Positions 55,424-64,000 of a stretch of DNA of 64,000 bases are shown here, piece after piece. The notes under the pieces are model-generated. The model was given only the letters and a program-made list of their open reading frames with translations. It did no database searches and was not told where the DNA came from. The first letter of the stretch is position 1; each line of letters begins with the position of its first letter. Origin of the DNA: an uncultured Ilumatobacter sp. (lineage in GTDB: Bacteria > Actinomycetota > Acidimicrobiia > Acidimicrobiales > Ilumatobacteraceae); assembly GCA_905182555.1 (NCBI GenBank), contig CAJJBX010000004.1:1-64000 (forward strand), written 5' to 3'. The translations under genes and the position numbers were made by a program.

Positions 55424-56209
55424 CTACTGGTCGAAGACCGGCGGACGCTTTTCCAAAAACGCAAGCATTCCCTCCGCCGCATCGGGTGTGCCCATCGTGG
55501 AGTGGACACCAGCCCGTTCAGCTGCCAGCAACTCCGCGAGCGTCTTGTCCTCGCTGTCGTGGAGTGCGTCAAGCATCGCTTTGACTGCAAGTCGCGGTTG
55601 TGCGGCCAGTTCGACAGCAAGAGCGATCGCACGTTCCTTCAACTCCTCGACTGGCCAGACTTCGCTGACGAGGCCGATGTCGAGCGCCTCAGGACCGGAG
55701 ACCTTCTTTGCTCGAAGGATCATGTCCAACGCAGGCGTCCTGCCGATTGTCTTGGCAAGGCGGGCTGACCCTCCCCACGCCGGCGTGAGTCCGAGATCCA
55801 TCTCGGGCAGCCCGATCTGGGCTCCGGTGGCCGCCGCAAGCCGGAACGTGCATCCGAGTGGCAGTTCGAGACCGCCGCCAAGGCAATAACCAAACAACGT
55901 CGCCACCGACGGCTTGCCCATCGTCTCGATCCGCGAGATGAGATTAATCCGTTGATCGAAGAAGGCATCGACGCCGACGTCCGCCATCCCAGCGCCAAGT
56001 TCCTTGAGGTTCATACCGACCGAAAAGTTTTTCGTGCCCTCGGCGGTGATCACGAAAGCCCGGACTGCGTCGTCAGCGGCGATGTCCTCGACGACCGCTT
56101 CGAGCTGGTCGACATAGGCAAGTGTCATCCGATTGAGCGGATCGTCATTGGTCGAAATAATAGCGACGCCGTCGTCGCGCTTGGTCAACAGTAAGGGCTG
56201 ATCGTTCAT
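55424..56209 (-). CDS. Enoyl-CoA hydratase/isomerase family protein
   Basis: A 261-residue crotonase. Oxyanion-hole residues GYCLGGGLELPLG and the first catalytic Glu in IGLPEMDLGLTP are kept; the second is Asp (RTPALDMIL) in place of Glu. It may hydrate, isomerise or hydrolyse an acyl-CoA. The gap 55221-55423 contains no gene. Confidence 0.85.
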   Translation of the reverse strand: MNDQPLLLTKRDDGVAIISTNDDPLNRMTLAYVDQLEAVVEDIAADDAVRAFVITAEGTKNFSVGMNLKELGAGMADVGVDAFFDQRINLISRIETMGKPSVATLFGYCLGGGLELPLGCTFRLAAATGAQIGLPEMDLGLTPAWGGSARLAKTIGRTPALDMILRAKKVSGPEALDIGLVSEVWPVEELKERAIALAVELAAQPRLAVKAMLDALHDSEDKTLAELLAAERAGVHSTMGTPDAAEGMLAFLEKRPPVFDQ

Positions 56210-56427
56210 CGGCTGACGTTCCGACTCACCGAGTTCGCACGGAAGGATCCCATCAGATGAGATCTTTGCAGGACGGCCACGTCAGGCCACGAGTCGGGGA
56301 GCCGGCCTTGTTCCCGACGCAACCCTTTCTCAACGGAGAGGTCGGTGGCCTTGGCTGGTAATGGTCATACGCAGGTGTTCTATGGTCACCAGGTAGTTCA
56401 GTATTCGTACCGGTAGGAGCCCCAGTC

Positions 56428-58095
56428 GTGGAAATTGACATAGAGAACTTTCGCGGACGCAGAAACGATCAGCGTTGGAACCGTGTTTCGGTGGGTGATG
56501 TGATCGAACGCATCACGTGGAGCCTGCCGGACAAGGAGTGTTTGATTGCCACTCCGGAGGCAACTGTGAACCCGCTGCACGCTCGCGTCACCTACGCCCA
56601 GGCCAATAGTTTGATCAACCGTGTGGCCAATGGGCTTTTGGCCATGGACATCGCACCGGCCGCGCGTGTTGCGATGTTGGTTGAGAATTCGGTTGAGGCG
56701 TGGCTGACCAAAATTGCGATCGCCAAGGCCGGCATGGTTGCTGCCCCGGTCAACATCATGATGGCGCCTGACGTGCTCATTGACTGTCTCGAACGCGTCG
56801 GCGCCAAATTCGTGATCGCCGACGCCAGGCAGTGGGAGAAACATGGCGATGCTCTGATCGCAAGCGGGCTTGCGCCGATCATGATGATCGGCGGCTCTGA
56901 CAACGGTAAAACCCCTTCATTCGACGACTTCATCGCTGGTCAGAACGCCGACGAACCCGACGTCACAATCCATGGTGATGATATTTGGGAGGTGTTGTTC
57001 ACATCGGGCACCACCGGCAAGCCGAAGGCGGCAATGATCTCGCACACCTACACGTATATGTGCGCAATGAGTCAGATTTTGTCGATGACGCGTGGACTCG
57101 AACACGAGCAGGATCTGCGTCACGCGACCTTCACTCCAATGACCTTCCACATCGGCGATCATCTGATGGTGTTTGGCCCACTGATGGCGGGTGGGACCGT
57201 CATTATGGGGAGCAAACCCGATGGCCAGGAAATGGCGCAGGCTTGTTCCGATGAGGGCGTGACCTGTCTCTTTGGCGGATCACCACAGTTTGTCGAGGGT
57301 CTCATCAGCGAGTGCCAAGAGAACCCCGGCGCTTACGATCTTTCGACGGTTTCGTCGATGTTCTACGCCTGGGCCCCCCTCAAGCCGGAAACGTTGAAGG
57401 CGTTCGAAGCACTGACCCGCCCGAACCTCGTGTGCTGGGAACTTATTGGTCAGACAGAATGTCTGGCGCCACATCGTTTCTTCGTGAATCAGCATCGAGA
57501 GTTGTTCGAAGCAACCGCTCCCGCCATGAACTATGTGGGCATCCCTGTGCCGCTGCTCGGATCCGCGGTGATGGATGAGGAAGGCAACGACCTGCGCGAC
57601 CAGCCCGGCGTTCATGGAGAAGCGGTCTATCGATCGCCTGCGATATTCTCGGGCTACTACGGCGACCAAGAAGCAACAGAAGAAGCACTACGCGGCGGCT
57701 GGATGCACTCGGGCGACACCTTCACCTACGACGAGCAAGGCCAGCGAATCATGGTCGATCGTTACAAGGACATGGTGAAATCCGGTGGCGAAAACGTTTC
57801 ATCAATCCGTGTTGAGGCCGTGTTGCATCAGCATCGATCGATCCAGCGTGCCGCTGTCATCGGTGTTGCTGATGACACCTGGGGCGAAATGGTGACTGCT
57901 TGCGTCATCCTGGTGCCAGACCACGACTTGGACGAAGCCGAAGTGATCGCATTCGCCCGGGAACGGTTGGCCGGCTTCGAAACGCCGAAGCGAATAATTG
58001 CCGTCGATAGCTTCCCAGAAACAGTTGGCGGCAAGATCTTGAAATACAAGTTGCGCGCAGAACTCAACAAGACAACACAGGTATCAGCCGAATAA
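56428..58095 (+). CDS. AMP-dependent acyl-CoA synthetase
   Basis: A 555-residue ANL enzyme that activates a carboxylate to acyl-AMP and then acyl-CoA. P-loop is LFTSGTTGKPKAAM, then ELIGQTE (A4/A5 region), YKDMVKSGGENVSSIRVE (hinge and A8) and the catalytic Lys in GGKILKYKLR. GTG 56428 follows TAGGAG at eight bases. Base composition is noticeably lower in GC than the neighbouring genes, as if more recently acquired. The gap 56210-56427 shows nothing else. Confidence 0.92.
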   Translation: MEIDIENFRGRRNDQRWNRVSVGDVIERITWSLPDKECLIATPEATVNPLHARVTYAQANSLINRVANGLLAMDIAPAARVAMLVENSVEAWLTKIAIAKAGMVAAPVNIMMAPDVLIDCLERVGAKFVIADARQWEKHGDALIASGLAPIMMIGGSDNGKTPSFDDFIAGQNADEPDVTIHGDDIWEVLFTSGTTGKPKAAMISHTYTYMCAMSQILSMTRGLEHEQDLRHATFTPMTFHIGDHLMVFGPLMAGGTVIMGSKPDGQEMAQACSDEGVTCLFGGSPQFVEGLISECQENPGAYDLSTVSSMFYAWAPLKPETLKAFEALTRPNLVCWELIGQTECLAPHRFFVNQHRELFEATAPAMNYVGIPVPLLGSAVMDEEGNDLRDQPGVHGEAVYRSPAIFSGYYGDQEATEEALRGGWMHSGDTFTYDEQGQRIMVDRYKDMVKSGGENVSSIRVEAVLHQHRSIQRAAVIGVADDTWGEMVTACVILVPDHDLDEAEVIAFARERLAGFETPKRIIAVDSFPETVGGKILKYKLRAELNKTTQVSAE

Positions 58096-58210
58096 CGCGT
58101 CGGGAAGGCCGACAACGGCAACGTCGGCCACGTTGTCGTGGGCGTACAGCAGTTCCTCGGTCTCGCGTGGGCAGATGGTCTCAGCTGTACGTTGCCGAGC
58201 GTTGTTGGTG
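58084..58210 (-). pseudogene. AMP-binding C-terminal fragment, antisense to the synthetase end
   Basis: Minus-strand frame ending at TGA 58084: CPRETEELLYAHDNVADVAVVGLPDALFG, read in pieces, matches the 'i.p.EiEelL..hp.VadaaVvG.pd..wG' start of an ANL C-terminal domain, then stops where the domain should continue. It overlaps the end of the intact synthetase by 12 bp. The remainder of the 58211-58389 gap shows no gene. Confidence 0.4.
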
Positions 58211-58401
58211 ATGCCTCGGCGGTGGAGGAAGGCACCTTCCAAGAAGCCAGTCGTGACGCAGATGTATTGGATCTCAGCGGGGTCGTGAGAATCACGTCGA
58301 GTAGCTGCACGTCGCCCAGAGAAATCGGGCAGAGAATTCGCCGAGAGAAATCGCCAGTGTCGAAATCTCTTGAGCCCGGTCCGCCATCGTAGGGTCAGAA
58401 C

Positions 58402-59184
58402 ATGAGCAGCGTTGAGTACAACACCTCTGATGGCATCGCCACGGTCCGACTTAACAGACCGGACAGCTTGAACGCAATGAACAGCGAGGTGATGAACGGG
58501 TTATCCGACGCGTTTGCTGCGATTGATGTCGATCGATCGATCCGCGTCGTCGTGCTCACCGGCGCCGGTCGGGGGTTCTGTGCCGGGGCCGACCTGAGGG
58601 CCGTTCGCGAAGGAGGAGCGGGCGCTGCGGACCCCGAGACGATGGAGACCATGTTCAACCCCGCGATGCGTGCAATAGCGGCGTGCCCGGTTCCGACGGT
58701 CGCCCGGATCAACGGTGTCGCCGCCGGAGGCGGGTTCGGTTTGGCAATGTCATGCGACATCTCGATCGCAGCGTCGTCTGCGTTCTTTGTTTCGACGTTC
58801 GGTCCGCGACTCGGCATCGTTCCCGACCTCGGTACCTCGTATCACCTGCCGTTGCGCACCGGCGCTGCACGGGCGCGCGGCATCGCGATGTTGGGCGGTC
58901 GGGTCACCGCCGCTCAGGCAGTCGAATGGGGACTGATCTGGCAGGCGGTCGACGACGATCAGCTCGATGCGGCGGTCGACGAGGTGACAACGACGTTGAA
59001 ACGTTCGTCGCCGACGGCGATGACCCGCATCCGCAGTGCAATATCAGAGGCTCCGCATAACACGCTGTCTGAGCAGCTCGATCTCGAACTCCGCCATCAG
59101 CGTGATCTGATCCCTCTGAACCTGGCCGAAGGCGCTGCGGCCTTTGTCGACAAGCGCGAACCGAACTTCAGCCCGACCCGCTGA
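58402..59184 (+). CDS. Enoyl-CoA hydratase/isomerase family protein (Glu-lacking)
   Basis: A 260-residue crotonase. The oxyanion hole is GVAAGGGFGLAMSCD. Where hydratases have the first Glu it reads FVSTFGPRLGIVPDLGTSY, and the second Glu position is Arg (GAARARGIAM). The Asp in IVPDLG is at the position used by some enoyl-CoA isomerases (PaaG/ECI type), so isomerase activity is more likely than hydration. TAGGGT lies six bases before the ATG (leaderless). Confidence 0.85.
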   Translation: MSSVEYNTSDGIATVRLNRPDSLNAMNSEVMNGLSDAFAAIDVDRSIRVVVLTGAGRGFCAGADLRAVREGGAGAADPETMETMFNPAMRAIAACPVPTVARINGVAAGGGFGLAMSCDISIAASSAFFVSTFGPRLGIVPDLGTSYHLPLRTGAARARGIAMLGGRVTAAQAVEWGLIWQAVDDDQLDAAVDEVTTTLKRSSPTAMTRIRSAISEAPHNTLSEQLDLELRHQRDLIPLNLAEGAAAFVDKREPNFSPTR

Positions 59185-59213
59185 GGGCCGTCGACAACGT
59201 CTCCATAATCTCA

Positions 59214-59525
59214 GATTGGTGGTCAGGCGACCTTCGCCGCGCCGAGACCAGGGTCGGTACCGAGAAGCGGAAGCTGTACACCAACAACGACATCCCGCCA
59301 AGGTGTTCGACTGACGCGGAAACGCAGTCGCGGATGTTTGCCCTCCGCCGACTCATGCTGGAGATCCATCATGACCTTGAGGCAGAGATCAAGCGGTAGT
59401 ACGACTCGATGTTTATCGCAGAGCAGCAATACCGAGACGCATCCACGAGGGCACTCGGCGTGCTCGAGCACGACGTCGAGACTGAGGCGATCCGGGCCTA
59501 CAGGCCCACAACTGGGGGCGCAGTG
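59214..59525 (+). pseudogene. Degenerate coding-like region, unrecognised
   Basis: One plus-strand frame reads coherently as helical, charged sequence (SRMFALRRLMLEIHHDLEAE, then after an in-frame TAG, MFIAEQQYRDASTRALGVLE). It has no start and an internal stop at 59397-59399. It looks like a remnant of a helical protein of unknown family; it stops at the 13-bp repeat. Confidence 0.3.
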
Positions 59526-59577
59526 TTGTTCTCAGGCCTTGTTCTCAGGCCTTGTTCTCAGGCCTTGTTCTCAGGCC
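59526..59577 (+). repeat. Four exact 13-bp tandem repeats at a gene end
   Basis: TTGTTCTCAGGCC four times without mismatch. The last unit contains the TGA stop (59571-59573) of the minus-strand malate/lactate dehydrogenase; a partial fifth unit (TTGTT) extends into its last codons. Confidence 0.95.
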
Positions 59578-60608
59578 TTGTTAGCAGCTTCCACAGCTCC
59601 GCTTGCTTTGTTCAGTGCCATTCGCTCATCATCTGCAATGGGTAGCTCAACGACTTGTGACCATCCCCGCTGGTCCAGCAGCACTGGAACGGCAAGCGGT
59701 CCGTGAAGACCTCCAAACTCGCCGTCAAGTACAACCTGTCCCGGGATCACAACGGTCTGCCCACGTGCGAGGAACTCAAGCAGATCGACCACAGCATGTG
59801 CTGTGGCCAGTTTGGTTGTGGCGGAACTGAAGTGGATGAAGAACGGCTTGACTGCAGCACGCAAATCCGGTGGATGCCGCTGGATAAACGAGAAGGCGCC
59901 GGACACATCTCCCTGGTTGATCAATGTCAACATTTTCGTCCGGGCTTCGATGATCTCTTCTGGAAGATCCGCGAGTGCCCGCCCTTCGCGCGCGGCCCCG
60001 ATTGTGTCGGCAAGACGCTGTTCCGTTATGCCTCGAGCGCGTACTCGGCTCCAAATCGGCACCAGGTGGTCACCGTGTTGGCCCCAAAACTGTGCACTGA
60101 CCATCGGCCGACGAATTCCAAGTTCAGCGGCCAACTCGCGCTGAAACCTGAGTGAGTCAGACCACGCTGCAGCCCCAATGAGCCGGTGACGCGGAACATG
60201 TTGACCAAAGATCGAGAGGGCTAATTCGACCGGATTCGACTGAACAATGACGGTGACATCCCGCCCTATTTTCCCGATTGATTCGGCAACTTCGGTAAAG
60301 ATTTGCCGATTAATTTGCGCGAGGGCGGCGCGATCGGTTGTCTGGCGCGTCACCGTTGCACCTGCCATCATGACAATCACGTCTGCGCCGCTGTCGACGA
60401 GATCGGTGCCAACTTCTATGTTTTGGGCCCGGTCGGCGAACGCGTCACTGAGGTCGGCGCGCAGCCCCCAGAGCTCGCTCTCGTGCGCACCACCTTCATG
60501 TCCGACCAGATGGAGGGTCGCGGTCTCAGGTAGCAGCGATCGCTCAATCAATTGAGCTGCTACCTGTCGCCCACAACTCCCAGTGGCTCCAACAATCGCT
60601 ACATCCAT
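59571..60608 (-). CDS. Malate/lactate dehydrogenase family protein
   Basis: A 345-residue NAD-dependent 2-hydroxyacid dehydrogenase. It opens VAIVGATGSCGRQVA (dinucleotide fold), followed by VVMMAGATVTRQ, VQSNPVELA and the catalytic His in QFWGQHGDHLVPIW. It is longer than typical LDH (about 315), with extra residues after the active site (DLPEEIIEARTK ... IQRHPPDLR). The substrate Arg pattern is not typical for either malate or lactate. TAGGCT lies six bases before ATG 60608. Confidence 0.82.
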   Translation of the reverse strand: MDVAIVGATGSCGRQVAAQLIERSLLPETATLHLVGHEGGAHESELWGLRADLSDAFADRAQNIEVGTDLVDSGADVIVMMAGATVTRQTTDRAALAQINRQIFTEVAESIGKIGRDVTVIVQSNPVELALSIFGQHVPRHRLIGAAAWSDSLRFQRELAAELGIRRPMVSAQFWGQHGDHLVPIWSRVRARGITEQRLADTIGAAREGRALADLPEEIIEARTKMLTLINQGDVSGAFSFIQRHPPDLRAAVKPFFIHFSSATTKLATAHAVVDLLEFLARGQTVVIPGQVVLDGEFGGLHGPLAVPVLLDQRGWSQVVELPIADDERMALNKASGAVEAANKA

Positions 60609-60745
60609 TTCCTGAGCCTACGCCCGGCTTTAAGCTGCGAACGGGAGCGTGCCGGGCCCTCAGCGGACGTCGATTCGGGGGCTTGGGTGGGCGCAGTATT
60701 GCGTTCAGGGACCAACTGCGGTCCTCGCTGGTCCCGTGAACGAGA

Positions 60746-60775
60746 CAGGGGTTTCGCATCGCTGCGAAACCCCTG
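60746..60775 (-). terminator. Hairpin downstream of tRNA-Arg
   Basis: A perfect 13-bp stem (CAGGGGTTTCGCA and its complement) with a 4-base loop, 10 bp beyond the tRNA 3' end on the minus strand. There is no T-run, but the stem is strong. Confidence 0.7.
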
Positions 60776-60784
60776 ACCATCGTG

Positions 60785-60857
60785 TGCGCCCGGAGAGAGT
60801 CGAACTCCCAACCGCTTGATCCGTAATCAAGTGCTCTATCCATTGAGCTACGAGCGC
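60785..60857 (-). tRNA. tRNA-Arg (anticodon ACG)
   Basis: Acceptor GCGCTCG/CGGGCGC with a T-G wobble, anticodon stem CTTGA/TCAAG around TTACGGA, T-loop GTTCGACTC. A34 is the substrate of TadA, encoded at 42578. CCA is not encoded. Confidence 0.95.
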
Positions 60858-60985
60858 ATATATGTGAGTGGACAGTCTAAGCGGTAACTCAGGAGACGCG
60901 TCCCGATTTTGTCGACCCGATCACGTAATTTGCGATCAGTAATGGGCGTGGCCCGTCGACCGATCTGGCCGCGCCAACCGGGAGC

Positions 60986-62416
60986 TCAGAAGCCCCATGG
61001 CCCCCAGCCGCCAGCACGCTGGTACAGCTCGTATGCCGCACGGGCATTGGTCGCCGGGTCATACAACTGCCGGTCGTTCGTGATGCCGATGTCGTTGAGC
61101 CAGCTTCGATGAACTGTCCAATACATCTGGAAGAGGCCGTAGCAGCAGAAGTTCTTGGCGGTCGGCACGAACCGGCTTTCGCGGTAGGCAATCTCGATTG
61201 CACGCTCTTCGAGCTCGTCAGGCCACGCGTCACGGATGATCTGCTTGACCTCGTCCGGCGTGGAATTCGTGCTCGACGGCGTCGTGCCAACAGGCGTGCT
61301 GGTGGGCGTAGCGGTGTTCGTAGCGGTGTTCACCGGTGTCGTGGCTGGCGTGGTCGTGGCCGGTGCAGTCGTCGGAGGCGCAGGCGTCGTGGCGCCGGCC
61401 GGCAAGCAGATCGACGTACCGGGGTAGATCGGCGTCGATGAAGTCGCTCCATTTGCTTTGAGTAGTTCAGCGATCGAGACGTCGGCGGCATCGGCAAGAC
61501 GGATCCAATAGTCGCCGGCGAGAACCTCATAGTCAATGGCGCAAATGCGTTCGACCCGGTCAGCAGGTGCGGCGGCGGTGGCGGCGTCAGGAGCGGCACT
61601 GACCGGTTGAGACGACGTGCCCGTGTTGGCTACCCGTGCGGTTGCGCCAGACCCGGCGTCGAGTGCCGCAGCTGCGGCCATCGCTGCCGGCTGCATGTTG
61701 AGGGGAAGTGCAAGCGGTAGATCGTTCGGATCGAGCTGGCCAGTGGCAGTCAATGTTGGCACTTCGGCAGTCGATGCGTCGGCGGCCGCAGCATTCTCGG
61801 CCACAGCGCTTTCGGCCAAGGCCTTGGACGTCGCGGTCAACTCGTTCGGTGACGACGACTCGATCAGCGATTCCGTACTTCCTCCACGGAAGCTCCACAG
61901 GGCCGGCACGAGAAGGGCAGCAACGAGTGCGACGACACCGATGCGCATCAGCAGCGGGTCGACACCAGGCGATTCGGTCTGGCCAGTTGCGACGGGCGCA
62001 GGAGCAAACTCGGCGTCCCACTGTTGCAGCTCGGCAGCAGCGACCGGATCGATCCGAGGCGTTGGCGTCGCTACAGCCGTGTCGCTGTACGTGTAATCGA
62101 AGTCATCGAGATCGTCGAACATGCCGTCTGCGGGTTCAACAGCGGGTGCCGCTTCAACAGATCGAGCCGCTTCAACAGATCGAGCCGCTTCGGGCCGGAC
62201 GATGCCATGCTCACGAGTGGGGTTGGCGCCGCTCGAGAACAGATTCGACAGGTGACGCTTGAAGCGCTGCCCAGCCCGCTCAGCTCCGACATTCAGTGGC
62301 ACTGCCGACTGGTCAATCGATGCGTCAACCCGCTGGACGCGGTTGGTCGGCAGCGTGTTGGAGCGGTCCGACCAGTCGGATTGGGTGCCCCAGAAATCGT
62401 CGTTACCGGTACTCAT
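60986..62416 (-). CDS. LysM and transglycosylase-like cell-wall protein
   Basis: A 476-residue type II membrane protein. A cytoplasmic domain of about 135 residues carries two adjacent AARSVE repeats; one helix follows (IGVVALVAALLVPALW). An Ala/Thr-rich extracellular stalk leads to a LysM domain (YEVLAGDYWIRLADAADVSI ... YPGTSICLP) and, after a Thr/Pro linker, a C-terminal lysozyme-like SLT domain with catalytic Glu in AYRESRF, then NFCCYGLFQMYWTVHRSW. It would bind and cleave peptidoglycan. ATG 62416 follows TAGACA with seven bases between. Confidence 0.88.
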   Translation of the reverse strand: MSTGNDDFWGTQSDWSDRSNTLPTNRVQRVDASIDQSAVPLNVGAERAGQRFKRHLSNLFSSGANPTREHGIVRPEAARSVEAARSVEAAPAVEPADGMFDDLDDFDYTYSDTAVATPTPRIDPVAAAELQQWDAEFAPAPVATGQTESPGVDPLLMRIGVVALVAALLVPALWSFRGGSTESLIESSSPNELTATSKALAESAVAENAAAADASTAEVPTLTATGQLDPNDLPLALPLNMQPAAMAAAAALDAGSGATARVANTGTSSQPVSAAPDAATAAAPADRVERICAIDYEVLAGDYWIRLADAADVSIAELLKANGATSSTPIYPGTSICLPAGATTPAPPTTAPATTTPATTPVNTATNTATPTSTPVGTTPSSTNSTPDEVKQIIRDAWPDELEERAIEIAYRESRFVPTAKNFCCYGLFQMYWTVHRSWLNDIGITNDRQLYDPATNARAAYELYQRAGGWGPWGF

Positions 62417-62648
62417 CGACTGTTGTCTAGTCGGTTCGTCATCAAACCGCAACATGGCTGTCACGTGGACGACATCCTTGTAACTTGCCCGACGCGTGAT
62501 TCGGCAGGTGCCTGAGATCGGCAGCTGCAGGAACCTCGGGAAGAAAAGCGGCGCTTTCCACTTCAGATCGCGCCAAGTTTGACGGATCAGACAATGAGGC
62601 GCAGGCCGAAAACCCAAACGACCGACACGTTGAACGTGTCGGTCGCAG

Positions 62649-62736
62649 TGGCGGAGAGGGTGGGATTTGAACCCACGGACCCCGGAGGGTCAATGCCTTA
62701 GCAGGGCATCCCATTCGGCCGCTCTGGCACCTCTCC
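62649..62736 (-). tRNA. tRNA-Ser (anticodon GCT)
   Basis: Class II tRNA: acceptor GGAGAGG/CCTCTCC, anticodon stem ATGCC/GGCAT around CTGCTAA, long variable arm, T-arm GGTTCAAATCC; CCA encoded (62649-62651). Divergent from tRNA-Ser(TGA), 36 bp away. Confidence 0.95.
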
Positions 62737-62772
62737 TGGGAGAGTGAAGCATAGCCCGATATCGTTGAAGTC

Positions 62773-62860
62773 GGAACGGTGGCAGAGCGGACGAATGCAC
62801 CCGCCTTGAAAGCGGACGAACTGAAAGGTTCCGGGGGTTCGAATCCCCCCCGTTCCGCCA
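62773..62860 (+). tRNA. tRNA-Ser (anticodon TGA)
   Basis: Class II tRNA: acceptor GGAACGG/CCGTTCC, anticodon loop CTTGAAA, long variable arm, T-arm GGTTCGAATCC; CCA encoded (62858-62860). With GGA, CGA and GCT it completes the serine isoacceptor set in this window. Confidence 0.95.
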
Positions 62861-63076
62861 ATTAGCCCCAAAGGTTCAGGGGCCGCCTCTCGTGGGCATG
62901 CTCTCGACCAGCAGTACGGCCGGCGAGTGACCTCCATGCTGTGGGGCAACGCCGGCGACGACGTACAGATGACCGGACGGTGCACCAATGAGCGATAGCG
63001 CAGCTACCCACAGCCTTGGCCCGACGCCATCGCAGCACGCGCTACGGCTGACGGCTGCCTTGCCAGGGAGGCACGG

Positions 63077-63190
63077 ATGATTCCCGACCAGATCGGCTAC
63101 ATCTGCATGCTCGAAGATCCCGACGGCAACCTCGTCGAGTTCTCCTTCGACCAGGGTGCGTACGAACAGGTTCGTGAAGTCTGGGGCTGA
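63077..63190 (+). pseudogene. VOC/glyoxalase-family C-terminal remnant
   Basis: A 37-residue frame, QIGYICMLEDPDGNLVEFSF followed by a short tail, matches the last strands of a vicinal-oxygen-chelate domain ('..G.v....DPdGn.vEf'), including the metal Glu. The rest of the fold is absent upstream (62861-63076 has no gene). It sits 217 bp from the 3' end of tRNA-Ser(TGA). Confidence 0.5.
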
Positions 63191-63230
63191 GTCGGGCCGG
63201 CCAGTCGGGTCGCCTCCATCCGGAGACGCG

Positions 63231-64000
63231 ATGACTGTGGACCCCGATCTCGAGAAACGCCAGGGTCTCCGACGCATGAAGTTGGTGGCCACCTCGTTAC
63301 TGGTCATCGCGGCGGCTATCTATGTCGTCGCCAAGATCAACGAGGAGTCCGGCGCTTGGGTCGGCTACGTCCGCGCCTGTGCTGAAGCAGCGATGATCGG
63401 GGCACTCGCTGACTGGTTTGCGGTCACTGCGCTCTTCCGACATCCACTGCGGATCCCTATCCCGCACACCGCAATCATCCCGAAACGCAAAGACCAGATC
63501 GGCGAAAGCCTCGGCGAGTTCGTCGAATCGAACTTCTTGACCCGGGACGTGATCGACGAACGGTTGCGCGGTGCTGAACTTGGCCGTCGTGCCGGTGAAT
63601 GGTTGGCAGCGCCAGCCAACGCGAATCGCGCTGGTGATGCGGTTGCCGACGTCCTGCGTGGCGGGCTCGAAGTGCTCGATGACGACGAGATCCAGCAGGG
63701 CCTTGAGCACCTCATCGAATCGCGTGTACGCGCAACGCCCATCACGCCATTGGTCGGCAGGGCAATCGATCTCACCGTCGAAGGTGGCCATCAGCAGCGG
63801 CTCCTCGACGCGGTGCTCGTCGGCGTTGCCGGTTTCCTCAACGACAACCGCCGCACGTTCCGCGACCGCCTCGATGAGGAGTCGCCGTGGTGGGTCCCCG
63901 AGCCGATTGACAATCGGGTCTTCAACAAGATCTACGACGCGGTCGGTCGCTTCCTCGACGACGTCGTCCGCAACCCGCAGCACGAGATCCGTAGCAGTGT
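63231..64000 (+). CDS. DUF445 family membrane protein, N-terminal part
   Basis: An ATG at 63231 with GGAG five bases upstream opens a frame that runs to the end of the window (256 residues shown, gene continues). An N-terminal hydrophobic segment (LVATSLLVIAAAIYVVAKI) is followed by the DUF445 signature: AEAAMIGALADWFAVTALFR, HPLRIPIPHTAIIPKRKDQI, then GESLGEFVESNFLT. These proteins (YjiN-like) are membrane-associated with long helical regions and unknown function. It was identified by direct translation. Confidence 0.85.
   Translation, partial: MTVDPDLEKRQGLRRMKLVATSLLVIAAAIYVVAKINEESGAWVGYVRACAEAAMIGALADWFAVTALFRHPLRIPIPHTAIIPKRKDQIGESLGEFVESNFLTRDVIDERLRGAELGRRAGEWLAAPANANRAGDAVADVLRGGLEVLDDDEIQQGLEHLIESRVRATPITPLVGRAIDLTVEGGHQQRLLDAVLVGVAGFLNDNRRTFRDRLDEESPWWVPEPIDNRVFNKIYDAVGRFLDDVVRNPQHEIRSS

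Overview
This 64-kb window looks like a chromosomal stretch of a GC-rich actinobacterium, most plausibly a member of the Acidimicrobiia (Ilumatobacter-like). The evidence is a 13E12/DUF222 HNH endonuclease, an acyl-CoA carboxylase beta subunit with a tiny epsilon partner, clpS followed by a DUF2017 gene, an MT0933-type antitoxin, and a surface protein with the 'VPTRLLDTR' motif. The lineage is inferred from gene content only. The region is mainly core chromosome, with several decayed inserts.

Layout. 1-9.3 kb: end of a CopD-like gene, a broken response regulator, a frameshifted 13E12 gene, an ATP-dependent DNA ligase, acyl-CoA carboxylase beta, two proline-rich RDD membrane proteins, the epsilon subunit, a metallophosphoesterase and a 2-hydroxyacid dehydrogenase. 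9.4-19.3 kb: CobW GTPase, clpS-DUF2017, HAD phosphatase, a possible 2OG oxygenase, LysM lipoprotein, two alpha/beta hydrolases, CrtZ-like hydroxylase, MlrC-family metalloprotein, DegV and PlsY. 19.4-19.8 kb: tRNA-Glu, tRNA-Asp and tRNA-Phe with a strong terminator. 19.8-31 kb: FadB-type beta-oxidation protein, broken hydroxyisobutyrate dehydrogenase, deaminase, pyrE, TesB thioesterase, purA-purB, and a divergent HisD. 31-40.2 kb: clpB, DUF3445, SNF2 helicase plus SWIM protein, a coiled-coil protein, and a 5'-3' exonuclease. 40.2-44.1 kb: SRP RNA, tRNA-Ser(GGA), a 2.0-kb insertion carrying a repeat-rich surface protein, tadA, tRNA-Ser(CGA), and a decayed integrase and PA14 fragment. 44.3-64 kb: secreted hydrolase, ABC exporter, aminotransferase-CaiB pair, msrA, GNAT, a GGDEF/aminotransferase/amidase operon, fatty-acid genes, malate/lactate dehydrogenase, tRNA-Arg, a LysM-transglycosylase, tRNA-Ser(GCT), tRNA-Ser(TGA) and the start of a DUF445 protein.

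Themes. (1) Lipid metabolism is prominent: carboxylase, FadB, two crotonases, acyl-CoA synthetase, thioesterase, CaiB transferase and PlsY. (2) At least eighteen genes have a TANNNT -10 element only 5-8 nt before the start codon, so leaderless transcription seems to be the default. (3) Seven genes contain apparent indels. One is purB, which should be indispensable, so some may be sequencing errors rather than true pseudogenes. (4) The most notable structure is the 2,004-bp segment between tRNA-Ser(GGA) and tadA. It is bounded by an 11-bp direct repeat of the tRNA 3' end and by perfect 13-bp inverted repeats, and it carries no recognisable recombinase.
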